64,000 nt of DNA, taken from Euryodendron excelsum (taxonomy: Eukaryota; Streptophyta; Magnoliopsida; Ericales; Pentaphylacaceae). The translations under genes were made by a program, and so were the position numbers. Positions 49,606-60,880 of this stretch are shown in pieces (the first letter of the stretch is position 1; the number at the start of each line of letters is the position of its first letter). The stretch lies in the NCBI GenBank assembly GCA_033060915.1, contig CM065398.1:2192001-2256000 (forward strand), in the 5' to 3' direction. Below the pieces are notes generated by a model. It made no database searches and was not told the origin of the DNA. It saw only the letters and a program-made list of their open reading frames with translations.

Positions 49606-49984
49606 AAGCCTCAACGATTTATAGGCACGCCCAGAGGGTCAACCAGACGTTGTTTGCGGCTTATAACAAATAATAAATAATGAAAGCAATTAAAACTAGC
49701 CAATAAGGCGGTATAATCATAAAATAAAAGAAGATAATGAACAAGCAAATAATTATTAATACTAGATTTTGCAGTATTGAATCTTGAAATTGAAATTGAA
49801 GATTGAAAATAAAATTACATAAACAAATTGAAAATTACACAAATATTTGAAGATTATCAGGTAATATCTGGAAATCACTGATACTTGAACTTGAGATCTT
49901 GATTACAGAAGAATTCTAGAGAGAGAGAAAGAGAGAGAGGTTGGACTCAAAACTTGGCCTACCCTCCAAATGGGAGAGTCAGTG

Positions 49985-49992
49985 CTTAAATA
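49985..49992 (-). promoter_or_regulatory. EPRV copy 1 genomic promoter TATA-like box
   Basis: TATTTAAG on the minus strand, in the intergenic region downstream of ORF2, where the pregenomic RNA promoter of Caulimoviridae sits. Followed by a (CT)n leader. Confidence 0.55.
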
Positions 49993-50462
49993 GACAGAAA
50001 AGAAAAACTGGAACTGTTGAAATAGTGACGGTTTGTCGGTTGCCAAACTGGAACTGTTGAAATAGGAACTGTCGGTGGCCGCAAGTTGTTTGTCTCTTGT
50101 GAATAGTGAATAGTGAACAGTAAAAGTCGCTTTTACTATAGCAGTGTTGACTTTTGCTGAAATTTGTCAGAAGAGCACCGAAAATTGATGGTTTGATCAG
50201 TGGGGTGTCTGTCTTGCTTTGATCACTTCTTGTTGACTTTTGGAGCGAGTTTGACTGGAGTGAAAATGCCAAAACAATCATCTTCATTGTCTTGGGTAAG
50301 ATCTGTAGAAGATACTTGAGAATCTTGATCTGGATTGGATGGAGAAGCCTCATCATCACTATCAGAGAGAGATGATAAGGTTTCAAGCAGGTGTTGGCGA
50401 AGCTCCTTCTTGGATTTGGCTGCAGCTAATTGAGGAATTAATTGGCTACGATTGATGAGAAA

Positions 50463-51538
50463 TTAGGGATCAGATGCCATAACAATGGCTGGGTGTTGTT
50501 GGAAGAATTTGTGAACTGTTTGAGAGGTGATAGTTTGGGCAGCAGACCAATTATCCCACCATTTGACCTGAAAGCTTCGGGCAAGATAGGAAAAGGAATT
50601 TTGAGAAATGACGGTATAGTTCCAAGCACAAATCCATGGGATGAAAAATTGAATCATAAAAGGTAAAATGCAAGGGAATTTGGATAAAGCCCTATCAGGT
50701 TTGAACTGGGTTTGATAGAGAAGGAATGCTTCATGGATGGAGGAAAAATTTGAGGTACGGACCCAAAGTGATTCCACCACAAAAAGAACCAATTTGAAAA
50801 AATGAAAGGAAAGTCCTTTTTGAAGGTAAACATCCAAGAGTGACTGAATTTGAGATTTTGAAAGAAGAAAGTATTGAACCAGGCTTATTGGTAATCATAA
50901 TAATTGAAAGTAGGAGGGTTGTAAACTTCAGAAAAACGGCGGGGACGGAGAGGATGAGGCCCCCATTGTTCTTGGGTTAAGATTTGGTTAATGTAAACAG
51001 TAGAATAGGCAATGTGAGTTTGATCAGGATTATAATGATTTTTTAGGGAAATGGAATCAGTTTCAATGAGGATAAATTCATAAAATTGTTGGGTATGTAA
51101 AGGGGAGATTTGGAAAAAGTGTGTGTTCTGGGCAAACACTCTAGGAGGAATTTGAAATGGATCCTCATTCCATGTTTGATTTTCCAAAAGGACAATAGTT
51201 TGTTCGCATTGAGTTTTGAGAAAATATTTAGATTTGACTATGGGGTTATTAGCCACCACAGAAGAAGAAGTAGAAGAAGTGGGGCGAGAAGCCATCACAG
51301 AAGAAGCAGTAGAGGGGCGAGGAGCCACCACTTGTTGTTGTTGGGAAATGGCGGTAGTTTGAGCATAAGTTTGAGATAATTGTTGAGTTTGGTCAATAAG
51401 TGTTTGGTTATACCAATCACTGGGAGACATGGGAGGAAGTGTTTGGAGAGGAATTGGTTTTACGGCATAAGAAGCTTTGGTTTTAGGTTGAGTTTGAGCA
51501 GGGGCTTTGCCGGGATCTCGACTGGGTTTAGGAGGCAT
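50463..51538 (-). pseudogene. EPRV copy 1 ORF2
   Basis: ATG at 51538 (MPPKPSRDPGK). Q/T/S/P-rich N-terminus, then a unique domain. Ends prematurely at TAA 50885-50887 where copy 2 has CAA (Gln). A second frame (50463-50837) continues the conserved part. Function of ORF2 in florendoviruses is unknown. Confidence 0.7.
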
Positions 51539-51599
51539 GGTGTGAAGCTCCCTGTAAGAATTCTCGAGTAAGAAAATCTGGAAGTGAATTATCAGTGCC

Positions 51600-51974
51600 T
51601 TTAATGTAAGCGATTTTAAAATAAAAAACAGAAAGAATAGCTTGCCATCTAGCAAAGATTTGCTTAGAAGCTATATTTTCTACATCTTTAAAAATAATAT
51701 TTTGGGCAGCTTGACAATCAATACGAAGTAAAAATTCTTAATTTAACAAATCACTTTGAAATTTGGAAATACATAAAACAATTGCTAATAATTCCTTTTT
51801 AATAGTACTATAATTCTTTTGAGTAGGATTCCAGGTACCCGAGGTAAACCTAACTAATTGTTCTTTGTTATTGAGGACTTGTTTAAGAATACCACCATAA
51901 CTTATATCAGAGGCATCTGTTTCAACTATTTTGAAAGCAGTAGGATTGGCTAGGGTGAGACAAGGCAGGGTTTG
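51600..51974 (-). pseudogene. EPRV copy 1 RNase H
   Basis: IVETDASDISYGGIL with the catalytic D, and TIKKELLAIVLCISKF with E. It is cut by a TAA at 51737-51739 after DLLN. The same stop is present in copy 2. Confidence 0.82.
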
Positions 51975-52870
51975 AACGTATTGCTTAAGGGTTTGAACGG
52001 TCTTAGTATGTTCATTAGACCAAGCAGGAGGGTCTTTCTTAAGACGTTGCCTGAGAGGAGCAGCAATTTGACTTAAATTGGGATAAAAGTCAGAGACATA
52101 ATTGAGACTTCCTAAAAACCGTTGCAATTGATTTTTATCTTTAATTTCATCAGGAAATTTATTCGCAAATTGGATAGATCTTTCAATAGGGGTAATTGTA
52201 CCTTGATAAATATAATGTCTTAAGAACCTGACACGAGTTTGAAATAAACTAATTTTCTTTGCAGAAAGAACTAAACCAGTGTGTTTAACAATTTTGAAGA
52301 ATTGTTCAAGATGTGTCCAGTGTTGAATAATAGAATTAGAAAAAATCAAAACATCATCAATATAAACAATTGTGAATTGAGAATGGGGATTGAAAATATC
52401 ATTCATAATTTTTTGAAATTCAGAGGGAGCATTTTTTAAACCGAATGGACATTACATTCCATTCATAATGTCCAAAAGGTAAAGTAAATGCAGTTTTATA
52501 TCGATCTTGTTCAGCTAATTGAATTTGCCAAAAAACCAGATTTCATATCAAATTTTGAGAAGATTTTTGCATGACAGAGACGTTGAAGAAGATCTTTTTT
52601 ATTGGGAATAGGATACCGAATCCATTGAAGAGCATCATTTAGAGGTTTATAATTAATTGCTAAACGGGGAGCACCTCGTTCAATCTCAGCATTTTTATAA
52701 ACATAAAAGGCAGCACAACTCCATGGAGATCTACTAGGGCGAATTAATTTTTTATCAAGTAAATCCTGAATTTCTTTTTTACAATATTCAAAAAGTTCAT
52801 GGTTCATTTGGATTGGACGAGCTTTGGTAGGAATTTTGGCATCAGAAAAATCAGAAGCATAAGGTAAAGT
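51975..52870 (-). pseudogene. EPRV copy 1 reverse transcriptase, frameshifted
   Basis: Blocks INYKPLNDALQWIRYPIP, KFDMKSGF and FTIVYIDDVLIF (YIDD near 52370). Relative to copy 2 it has an extra T in a T run at about 52535 and an extra T after 'ggaatgtaatg' at about 52450, so the frame is broken between 52406 and 52540. Confidence 0.87.
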
Positions 52871-53199
52871 AACAACATGTTTGTGCCTAGACCAGAAAGT
52901 ATTGGGTACATCAGAACAAACTTCTTGTTGTAATTTGGTTAAAAATTTACCGATGGCTAATTGTAAAGTACCATTTTGTAAGCTACGTTCAATTTGAGTA
53001 TTAATTTTTTCTTCTTTTAAAAATAATAAGTGTTTTTCTTTTCGAATGATAAGATTGAGAGTTTTATGAGAAATAGTAAAATTTTTTAAAGTATTAAGAT
53101 CTTTGGTACGAGGAGGACTTACAAAGGGAAAAATAATTTGATTATTATTAAGAGTAGTAGTGATACCTTTAGTAGTAACTTGAAAGGGTTGTAGAAGAC

Positions 53200-53653
53200 T
53201 AAGGAAAGGAGTCCCTAATATAACTTCTCTGGAAAGGTTTTTGACAAGGACAAAAGGAGTTTTGATACATACATTATTATTGCAAATATGAGCAGTAGAA
53301 AGTTTATATTGTATTTGGAGTGGAGTTCCACTAGCAGCAGAGAGACGTTCACGTGTTTTTTCAAAATATTTAGTAGGGATCAAACCTTTTTGAATACAAT
53401 TAAGATCTGCACCAGAGTCAAAAAGGGCAATAGTGTCAAATCTGAATTCTTGGTTAACAACAATAGTAATTTTGACATTCCATTTTTGATAAGAGATTTG
53501 GGAAAGTAAGAAAATATCTGTAGAATTAGGAACATTAGGCTGGCTAGAAGAAGAGGAAGAGTGTTGAAGTAATAACAATTGATTCTTAAGACTATCAAGA
53601 TCAATTTTGGAAATATTATGTTCAAGTTTTAAATCACGAAATTCTTTTTTCAC
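53200..53653 (-). pseudogene. EPRV copy 1 aspartic protease
   Basis: ALFDSGADLNCI at about 53416 is the retropepsin active-site loop (D-S-G-A); EVILGTPFLSLL near 53215 fits the ILG block of such proteases. It lies between coat protein and RT in one open frame starting at 53653. Confidence 0.82.
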
Positions 53654-54060
53654 AGAGTTGATTTCAGTTTGTAAGTCTTGAATAGTTATAGGGGAAGACT
53701 TAGAAGTTTGATCAAATCTTTTGAGAATGTCATTAAGATTATAATGGTTATTTAATAATGAAATATCTTGGGTAGGTTTGTCAGCAGAAGTTAAACTTTG
53801 TTTAAGTTGGAGTAAATAATCTTTTTTAACTTGAGGATCAGAAATTTTATCTATAACATCAAGAAGTAATTCTTGTTCTTTTGTAATAACATTAATAGTA
53901 TGTGTGGTTGGACATTGACAATTGGTTTTTATAATTTGGTCAGGTTCAGGGGAAGAAGAAGAAGTATGAGGTTCGTCTTCGTCAAAAGAAAATTGGGATA
54001 CAATTTCATCTATTTGTAATGCATCATCAGAGAGGGAAGGATTATCAGAAGTATCAGAGT

Positions 54061-55104
54061 TTAAGAATAATGCATAAGTTGTTGTTTAAGTGTTTCATCA
54101 ATATCTAAGGAATTAATTTTTTGATTCATTCGACACTGATTTTTATAATGGCCAACTTTAACACATTTGTAACATGTGGGGACTTTTCTGGTGTGTTTAG
54201 AAACATGTTTAGGTTTAGATGGAGAAGTTTTAACAGGAGGTTGTGCATGGGGTTTCTGGTAAAAAACATTAGAACTTGGTTTGGGTTTTCGAAAGAATCG
54301 TCGTGCAGAAGTAGTGTGAGGTTTACGTCGGGAAGGGGGTATGATTTGTGTGGTATTTTCAAATCCAAATTGTTGGCAAAAGGTACCTAATTCACGTTTG
54401 GAAGTGGCTAAATCCTTTTGTAATTGTTGGTTAAGTTGGAAGTTGGTACAAAGTTCAAGACCGTGGATTTGGATGGCATTAATTAAGTCACCATAAGTGA
54501 GTTGTTCATAAGGGACAATGTCATTGTTGTTTTCTTTGAGTTTGTCTTTGACTTCTTGAGAAAATAGTTTGGGAAGACCATCTAAAAATTTTTCTTTCCA
54601 ATGTGTTTGACGACAATCATCACGTAACATAACTTTAGTTAAGAAAACATCTTTATACCAACAGAAATCTTGAAGTTTTGGACATCTAAGATTATTGAGG
54701 ATTTCAGAGGTAACAGCTTGGACTTTGGAAGGAAACCCTAAGAAGTGCTTAGAAATGGAAAAGATAAGGGTACTAACTGCATCTTCAATTGTTTGATTGT
54801 CTTCAGTTTTTATGGGTGTGCCATTTGAATCAGTTTTGATTGCAGTAAGGATTTGAGTACGTTCACTAGAGGTGAGAAAATGATCCCACCATCCTTTAAG
54901 AAGACCAGTAAAACCAGCAACTAAAGCTTGAGCAACAGCCAAATCAGAAGATTTTTGTTTAGTTTTGTAGGCTAAAGCAACCATTGTCATTTCTTGGAGT
55001 TTGTTAAGAATATGATATTCAGTCATACCATCAAAATTCCATTCATAAATGGTACCACCATGATAAGCAGCTTGAGTGAATTGATTTCTTTCTTCATATT
55101 GCAT
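54061..55104 (-). pseudogene. EPRV copy 1 coat protein region
   Basis: Open for 347 codons. Carries the caulimovirid capsid signature around GLLKGWWDHFL, a basic stretch (RRKPHTTSARRFFRKPKP) and a CCHC zinc knuckle CYKCVKVGHYKNQC at about 54127-54168, the usual nucleic-acid-binding end of the coat protein. Probably continuous with flanking ORF1 sequence before decay. Confidence 0.85.
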
Positions 55105-55461
55105 ATCAGGAAGAGTAGGACGAGGATAATAATTTTTAGTGTTATTGGATTCATAGCGGTTTTGATATTTCCATTTTTGTTTTTTATTCTAGGTAGCATT
55201 AAGTTCTAAAGGTTGGGAATCATTCATGGTTTGTTCAATCGCTTCAACTTCAAAAAGGGTTGGTTGAGATAAAGTATTAATAGCTATAGAAGTAGATGGA
55301 GGTGTGTCAGGTGCAATGACAACACGGAGAACGTGATCAAGTTGTGCAAGTTTGTGATCAATTTGAGAAGAAAAGTCTTGATTACTTAATTCATTTTGAA
55401 GATGTGAAGGGACTTCATGTGGTGTAAATAGAGGGGTTTCAGTAGTGGTGAGTGTAGTGAC

Positions 55462-55975
55462 TTAATCTTTGCTGATAAAGTTTTCTACACGAGTTAATTG
55501 GTCACCTATAGTTTTAAGTGTTTGATTTGTAAAATTATTTTGTTGTAAAATATTAGAAATATCTTTGGCATTAAGAGGTGAAGTATCAGGCTTAAGTTTG
55601 AAAGGGGAAGCAGTAATAATACTAGATCGGTGTTGAATATGAATTTCTTCTAAAGGGGAATGAATAGAAGGTTTAATAATATTGTTGGAAGTAACCCATT
55701 GGTTTTCAGTAGTGGTAATAACATTAAGTTGGTCAAAATAATTAGAATAATATTCAAACCAGTCAAAGAAACTTAAATAAATTGTTATTTTGAACAAACT
55801 GATAATATTCTTCACGTATAGGAAGGCGAGCAATTTCATCAGAGGTTTTTAAAAACCAATTCTTCTTTTGTATATTTTGGGGAGAATTAAAATCACGAAC
55901 TAAAATAGATTTGTCAAAAATAAATTCTTGTTCTATCATATTTATTTGAGGATCAAGAGGAGGATCTGGAAGCAT
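55462..55975 (-). pseudogene. EPRV copy 1 ORF1 linker between movement and coat protein
   Basis: Two overlapping frames (55763-55975 and 55462-55839) indicate a frameshift near 55800. No recognisable domain; Ser/Asn-rich. Confidence 0.6.
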
Positions 55976-55993
55976 TTGAGATAGTGTGGGAGA

Positions 55994-57007
55994 TTAGGGA
56001 AAATCATCTTGTGTATAAATAGGTTGTGCAACATTAGAAGTTGTGACAGATTGTAAAACAGGAGATCTAAAATGCATTGAAGAAGAAAGAACAGAGGAAA
56101 AAGAACTCCTAGGTGGGAAAGATTGAAATTGAGTGCTAGCAGATGATCCAACATCTGAGAATTGTGGTCGAGATGACCCTGCCGTCGTATTGGTGAATTT
56201 GATATGAACACTGCCATCAGTGCTTTCATGAATATATTCTAAATTTTTGTTTTCTATGGTTGTAGATGGAACTTCATTGTCTAAAGTCCATTCTAATGGG
56301 AGATTAACATCTTCCCAGTGTATGGTCTTGGGAGTACTAATATTGGATTCACTATTCGTATAAATAAGGAGTGTTTCGCCTTTGGAGCTAGTGATCTTAC
56401 AACGTGGATCTATAAGTGTAGTCATGGCTTTGAGGTGGATTCGATAAATAATGGAAAAAGGGATATTGCCTGGTCCTAAGTCATAACCAGAAGTTTTAAT
56501 TTTAAGTGTGAGGACTTTAAGAATACCAGTATCTTGGAGACATACAGCATATCCGAGATAACAATCAAAATGGACAGGCCCACTATAAAGACTTGTTTCA
56601 ATTAAACCTAAGGTACTGTTAATAAATGTTGTGTGTCTTTTATCTTGTAAAGTTAAAAGAATTGCAGTATTTTGACCCTGACGGGTTAAGGGAACAACAG
56701 CAACTTGTACTAATCCTAAGTGTAAATAATTGTATTTTTGTTGTTTGTATTTGTTAATAAGATTTTAACTGAGAAGTTGAATTTGTTGAGATGATTCTGT
56801 AAAAGGAATTGTTTGTTCGACAGTTTTGATAGTATAATTGGATAAAAAATCAAAGGGTTTAATTTGGTAAACTTGGCGGACTGAGACACGAGGAGGTGTC
56901 CAATTGAGAGGAGGAAAACATTGTTCTTCTTGATTAAGTATTGAAGTGTCATTATTACTATGAGATTGCCTAGATACCGAAGACATAGTTCTCGTTAAAT
57001 GATTCAT
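55994..57007 (-). pseudogene. EPRV copy 1 movement protein region of ORF1
   Basis: Starts at ATG 57007. One in-frame TAA (56765-56767) interrupts an otherwise continuous frame to 55994. Downstream of it the 30K-superfamily movement protein core is readable (HLGLVQVAVVPLTRQG, then SLYSGPVHFDCY). Role in the virus: cell-to-cell movement through plasmodesmata; not functional here. Confidence 0.8.
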
Positions 57008-57265
57008 TAGGGAACTTAATTGTTTATCATTTAAGTATTTAGATTCAAAATTATATAAAGATTAATACCTATGGGTGATCTAGATGTACTCTAGCCGGTC
57101 AACGTTTTACACCTACTGCCTCAACCTTGGGACTTACAACGGCTACGCGACTAGTTGGTTTACAGGTTCATCAGATAACACAGAGGATAAGAATCAGATA
57201 TATAATTTGAAAACAAATACTTGAAAGATTCACAATAAGTGACTAATAAATACAATTACAAAGAA
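57008..57265 (-). other. EPRV copy 1 leader between primer site and ORF1
   Basis: About 260 bp noncoding, including 'cggctacgcgactagttgg'; corresponds to the viral 5' leader after the primer site. Confidence 0.55.
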
Positions 57266-57281
57266 CTTGGCTCTGATACCA
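57266..57281 (-). promoter_or_regulatory. tRNA-Met primer binding site of copy 1
   Basis: TGGTATCAGAGCCAAG on the minus strand, complementary to the 3' end of plant initiator tRNA-Met, the primer used by Caulimoviridae. It defines position 1 of the viral genome and sits about 260 bp before ORF1. Confidence 0.88.
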
Positions 57282-57598
57282 TTACTACCTAGGTTCATAC
57301 TAAAGATCTCAATACTTTAAAAAATTTTGCTATCTCCCATAAAACTCTCAATCTTATCATTCAAAAAGAAAAACACTTATTATTTTTAAAAGAAGAAAAA
57401 ATTAATACTCAAATTGAACGTAGCTTACAAAATGGTACTTTACAATTAGCCATCGGTAAATTTTTAACCAAATTACAACAAGAAGTTTGTTCTGATGTAC
57501 CCAATACTTTCTGGTCTAGGCACAAACATGTTGTTACTTTACCTTATGCTTCTGATTTTTCTGATGCCAAAATTCCTACCAAAGCTCGTCCAATCCAA

Positions 57599-58666
57599 AT
57601 GAACCATGAACTTTTTGAATATTGTAAAAAAGAAATTCAGGATTTACTTGATAAAAAATTAATTCGCCTTAGTAGATCTCCATGGAGTTGTGCTGCCTTT
57701 TATGTTTATAAAAATGCTGAGATTGAACGAGGTGCTCCCCGTTTAGCAATTAATTATAAACCTCTAAATGATGCTCTTCAATGGATTCGGTATCCTATTC
57801 CCAATAAAAAAGATCTTCTTCAACGTCTCTGTCATGCAAAAATCTTCTCAAAATTTGATATGAAATCTGGTTTTTGGCAAATTCAATTAGCTGAACAAGA
57901 TCGATATAAAACTGCATTTACTTTACCTTTTGGACATTATGAATGGAATGTAATGCCATTCGGTTTAAAAAATGCTCCCTCTGAATTTCAAAAAATTATG
58001 AATGATATTTTCAATCCCCATTCTCAATTCACAATTGTTTATATTGATGATGTTTTGATTTTTTCTAATTCTATTATTCAACACTGGACACATCTTGAAC
58101 AATTCTTCAAAATTGTTAAACACACTGGTTTAGTTCTTTCTGCAAAGAAAATTAGTTTATTTCAAACTCGTGTCAGGTTCTTAGGACATTATATTTATCA
58201 AGGTACAATTACCCCTATTGAAAGATCTATCCAATTTGCTAATAAATTTCCTGATGAAATTAAAGATAAAAATCAATTGCAACGGTTTTTAGGAAGTCTC
58301 AATTATGTCTCTGACTTTTATCCCAATTTAAGTCAAATTGCTGCTCCTCTCAGGCAACGTCTTAAGAAAGACCCTCCTGCTTGGTCTAATGAACATACTA
58401 AGACCGTTCAAACCCTTAAGCAATACGTTCAAACCCTGCCTTGTCTCACCCTAGCCAATCCTACTGCTTTCAAAATAGTTGAAACAGATGCCTCTGATAT
58501 AGGTAATGATGGTATTCTTAAACAAATCTTCAATAGCAAAGAACAATTAGTTAGGTTTACCTCGGGTACCTGGAATCCTACTCAAAAGAATTATAGCACT
58601 ATTAAAAAGGAATTATTAGCAATTGTTTTATGTATTTCTAAATTTCAAAGTGATTTGTTAAATTAA
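57599..58666 (+). pseudogene. EPRV copy 2 RT and RNase H, open for 355 codons
   Basis: RT blocks INYKPLNDALQWIRYPIP, FDMKSGFWQIQLAEQD and VYIDDVLIF are uninterrupted, with YIDD intact near 58040. RNase H starts with VETDASDIGNDGIL. The frame ends at a TAA after DLLN, identical in position to copy 1, removing the rest of RNase H. Upstream the frame is open to about 57310 but has no start, as it is an internal fragment. Confidence 0.87.
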
Positions 58667-58865
58667 GAATTTTTACTTCGTATTGATTGTCAAGCTGCCC
58701 AAAATATTATTTTTAAAGATGTAGAAAATATAGCTTCTAAGCAAATCTTTGCTAGATGGCAAGCTATTCTTTCTGTTTTTTATTTTAAAATCGCTTACAT
58801 TAAAGACACTGATAATTCACTTCCAGATTTTCTTACTCGAGAATTCTTACAGGGAGCTTCACACC

Positions 58866-59941
58866 ATGCCTCCTAAACCCAGTCGAGATCCCTGCAAAGC
58901 CCATGCTCAAACTCAACCTAAAATCAAAACTTCTTATGCCATGAAACCAATTCCTCTCCAAACACTTCCTCCCATGTCTCCCAGTGATTGGTATAACCAA
59001 ACACTTATTGACCAAACTCAACAATTATCTCAAACTTATGCTCAAACTACCGCCATTTCCCAACAACAACAAGTGGTGGCTCCTCGCCCCTCTACTGCTT
59101 CTTCTGTGGTGGCTTCTCGCCCCACTTCTTCTTCTTCTTCTTCTGTGGTGGCTAATAACCCCATAGTCAAATCTAAATATTTTCTCAAAACTCAATGCGA
59201 ACAAACTATTGTCCTTTTGGAAAATCAAACATGGAATGAGAATCCATTTCAAATTCCTCCTAGAGTGTTTGCCCAAAACACACACTTTCTCCAAATCTCC
59301 CCTTTACATACCCAACAATTTTATGAATTTATCCTCATTGAAACTGATTCCATTTCCCTAAAAAATCATTATAATCCTGATCAAACCCACATTGCCTATT
59401 CTACTGTTTACATTAACCAAATCTTAACCCAAGAACAATGGGGGCCTCATCCTCTCCGTCCCCGCCGTTTTTCTGAAGTTTACAACCCTCCTACTTTCAA
59501 TTATTATGATTACCAACAAGCCTGGTTCAATACTTTCTTCTTTCAAAATCTCAAATTCAGTCACTCTTGGATGTTTACCTTCAAAAAGGACTTTCCTTTC
59601 ATTTTTCCAAATTGGTTCTTTTTGTGGTGGAATCACTTTGGGTCCGTACCTCAAATTTTTCCTCCATCCATGAAGCATTCCTTCTCTATCAAACCCAGTT
59701 CAAACCTGATAGGGCTTTATCCAAATTCTCTTGCATTGTACCTTTTATGATTCAATTTTCCATCTCATGGATTTGTGCTTGGAACTATATCATCATTTCT
59801 CAAAATTCCTTTTCCTATCTTGCCCGAAGCTTTCAGGTCAAATGGTGGGATAATTGGCCTGCTGCCCAAACTATCACCTCTCAAATAGTTCACAAATTCT
59901 TCCAACAACATCCAGCCATTGCTATGGCATCTGATCCCTAA
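58866..59941 (+). pseudogene. EPRV copy 2 ORF2
   Basis: ATG 58866 (MPPKPSRDP). Open to 59750; from about 59567 the conserved sequence seems to continue in another frame to a TAA at 59939, the same frame change as in copy 1. N-terminal Gln/Thr/Ser-rich stretch, then aromatic-rich LHTQQFYEFILIETDS. No known domain. Confidence 0.72.
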
Positions 59942-60405
59942 TTTCTCCTCAATCGTAGCCAATTAATTGCTCAATTAGCTGTAGCCAAATCTAAGAAGGA
60001 GCTTCGCCAACACCTGCTTGAAACCTTATCATCTTTCTCTGATAGTAATGATGAGGCTTCTCTATCCAATCCAGATCAAGATTCTCAAGTATTTTCTACA
60101 GATCTTGCCCAGGACAATGAAGATGATTGTTTTGGCATTTTCACTCCAGTCAAAACTCGCTCCAAAAGTCGACAGGAAGTGATCAAAGCAAGACAGACAC
60201 CCCACTGATCAAACCATCAACTTTCGGTGCTCTTCTGACAAATTTCAGTAAAAGTCAACACTGCTACAGTAAAAGCGACTTTTACTGTTCACTATTCACA
60301 AGAGACAAACAACTTGCGGCCATCGATAGTTCCTATTTCAACAGTTCCAGTTTGGCAACCAACAAACCGTCACTATTTCAATAGTTCTAGTTTTCCTTTT
60401 CTGTC

Positions 60406-60413
60406 TATTTAAG
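60406..60413 (+). promoter_or_regulatory. EPRV copy 2 genomic promoter TATA-like box
   Basis: TATTTAAG; followed by 'actctcccatttggaggg' (an imperfect hairpin) and (CT)n. The upstream 'gctacagtaaaagcgacttttactgttc' contains an inverted repeat. Confidence 0.55.
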
Positions 60414-60788
60414 CACTGACTCTCCCATTTGGAGGGTAGGCCAAGTTTTGAGTCCAACCTCTCTCTCTCTCTCTCTAGAATTCTTCTGTAATCAAGATCT
60501 CAAGTTCAAGTATCAGTGATTTCTAGATATTACCTGGTAATCTTCAAATGTTTGTGTAATTTTCAATTTGTTTATGTAATTTTATTTTCAATCTTCAATT
60601 TCAATTTTAAGATTCAATGCTGCAAAATCTAGTATTAATAATTATTTGCTTGTTCATTATCTTCTTTTATTTTATGATTATACCGCCTTATTGACTGGTT
60701 TTAATTGCTTTCATTATTTATTATTTGTTATAAGCCGCAAACAACGTCTGGTTGACCCTCTGGGCGTGCCTATAAATCGTTGAGGCTT

Positions 60789-60880
60789 ACTACCTGGGTT
60801 AGTAATGGTATCAGAGCTAGATTTTGTAATGGTATCAGCCTGGGTTAGTAACCCTGGGTTACTACCTGGGTTACAAAGCA
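60789..60880 (+). repeat. Primer-site-like sequences at the viral right end
   Basis: TGGTATCAGAGCT at 60806 and TGGTATCAGCC at 60830, embedded in repeated 'acctgggtta' words. Consistent with the circular genome junction (end joined to start) and small rearrangements. Confidence 0.6.

Larger units (their letters stand above)
49606..57281 (-). mobile_element. Endogenous pararetrovirus copy 1, near full length (Caulimoviridae, florendovirus-like)
   Basis: Runs from a tRNA-Met primer site (57266-57281) through movement protein, coat protein with zinc knuckle, aspartic protease, RT and RNase H in what was one long ORF1, then ORF2 and a noncoding region with a promoter. 7.68 kb is a normal caulimovirid genome length. 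One polyprotein ORF plus a downstream ORF of unknown function fits Florendovirus better than Petuvirus; the genus is inference. Lesions include stops at 56765-56767, about 55992 and 51737, a frame change near 55800, breaks near 55460 and 54060, and two 1-bp insertions in RT. Confidence 0.88.
57299..60788 (+). mobile_element. Endogenous pararetrovirus copy 2, partial, inverted head-to-head to copy 1
   Basis: Begins abruptly between protease and RT (equivalent to 53107 in copy 1) and runs through RT, RNase H, ORF2 and the intergenic region to the genome end, followed by primer-site sequence. Very similar to the complement of 49606-53107 along its full length (3,490 vs 3,502 bp). Lacks movement, coat and protease parts. 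Confidence 0.88.

Noticed and set aside
51110..51379. Frames opposite to ORF2 (also 59025-59294) with R/S-rich sequence
   Set aside because: Mirror of the (TCT)n-rich coding strand of ORF2; present in both copies only because the sense strand is conserved.
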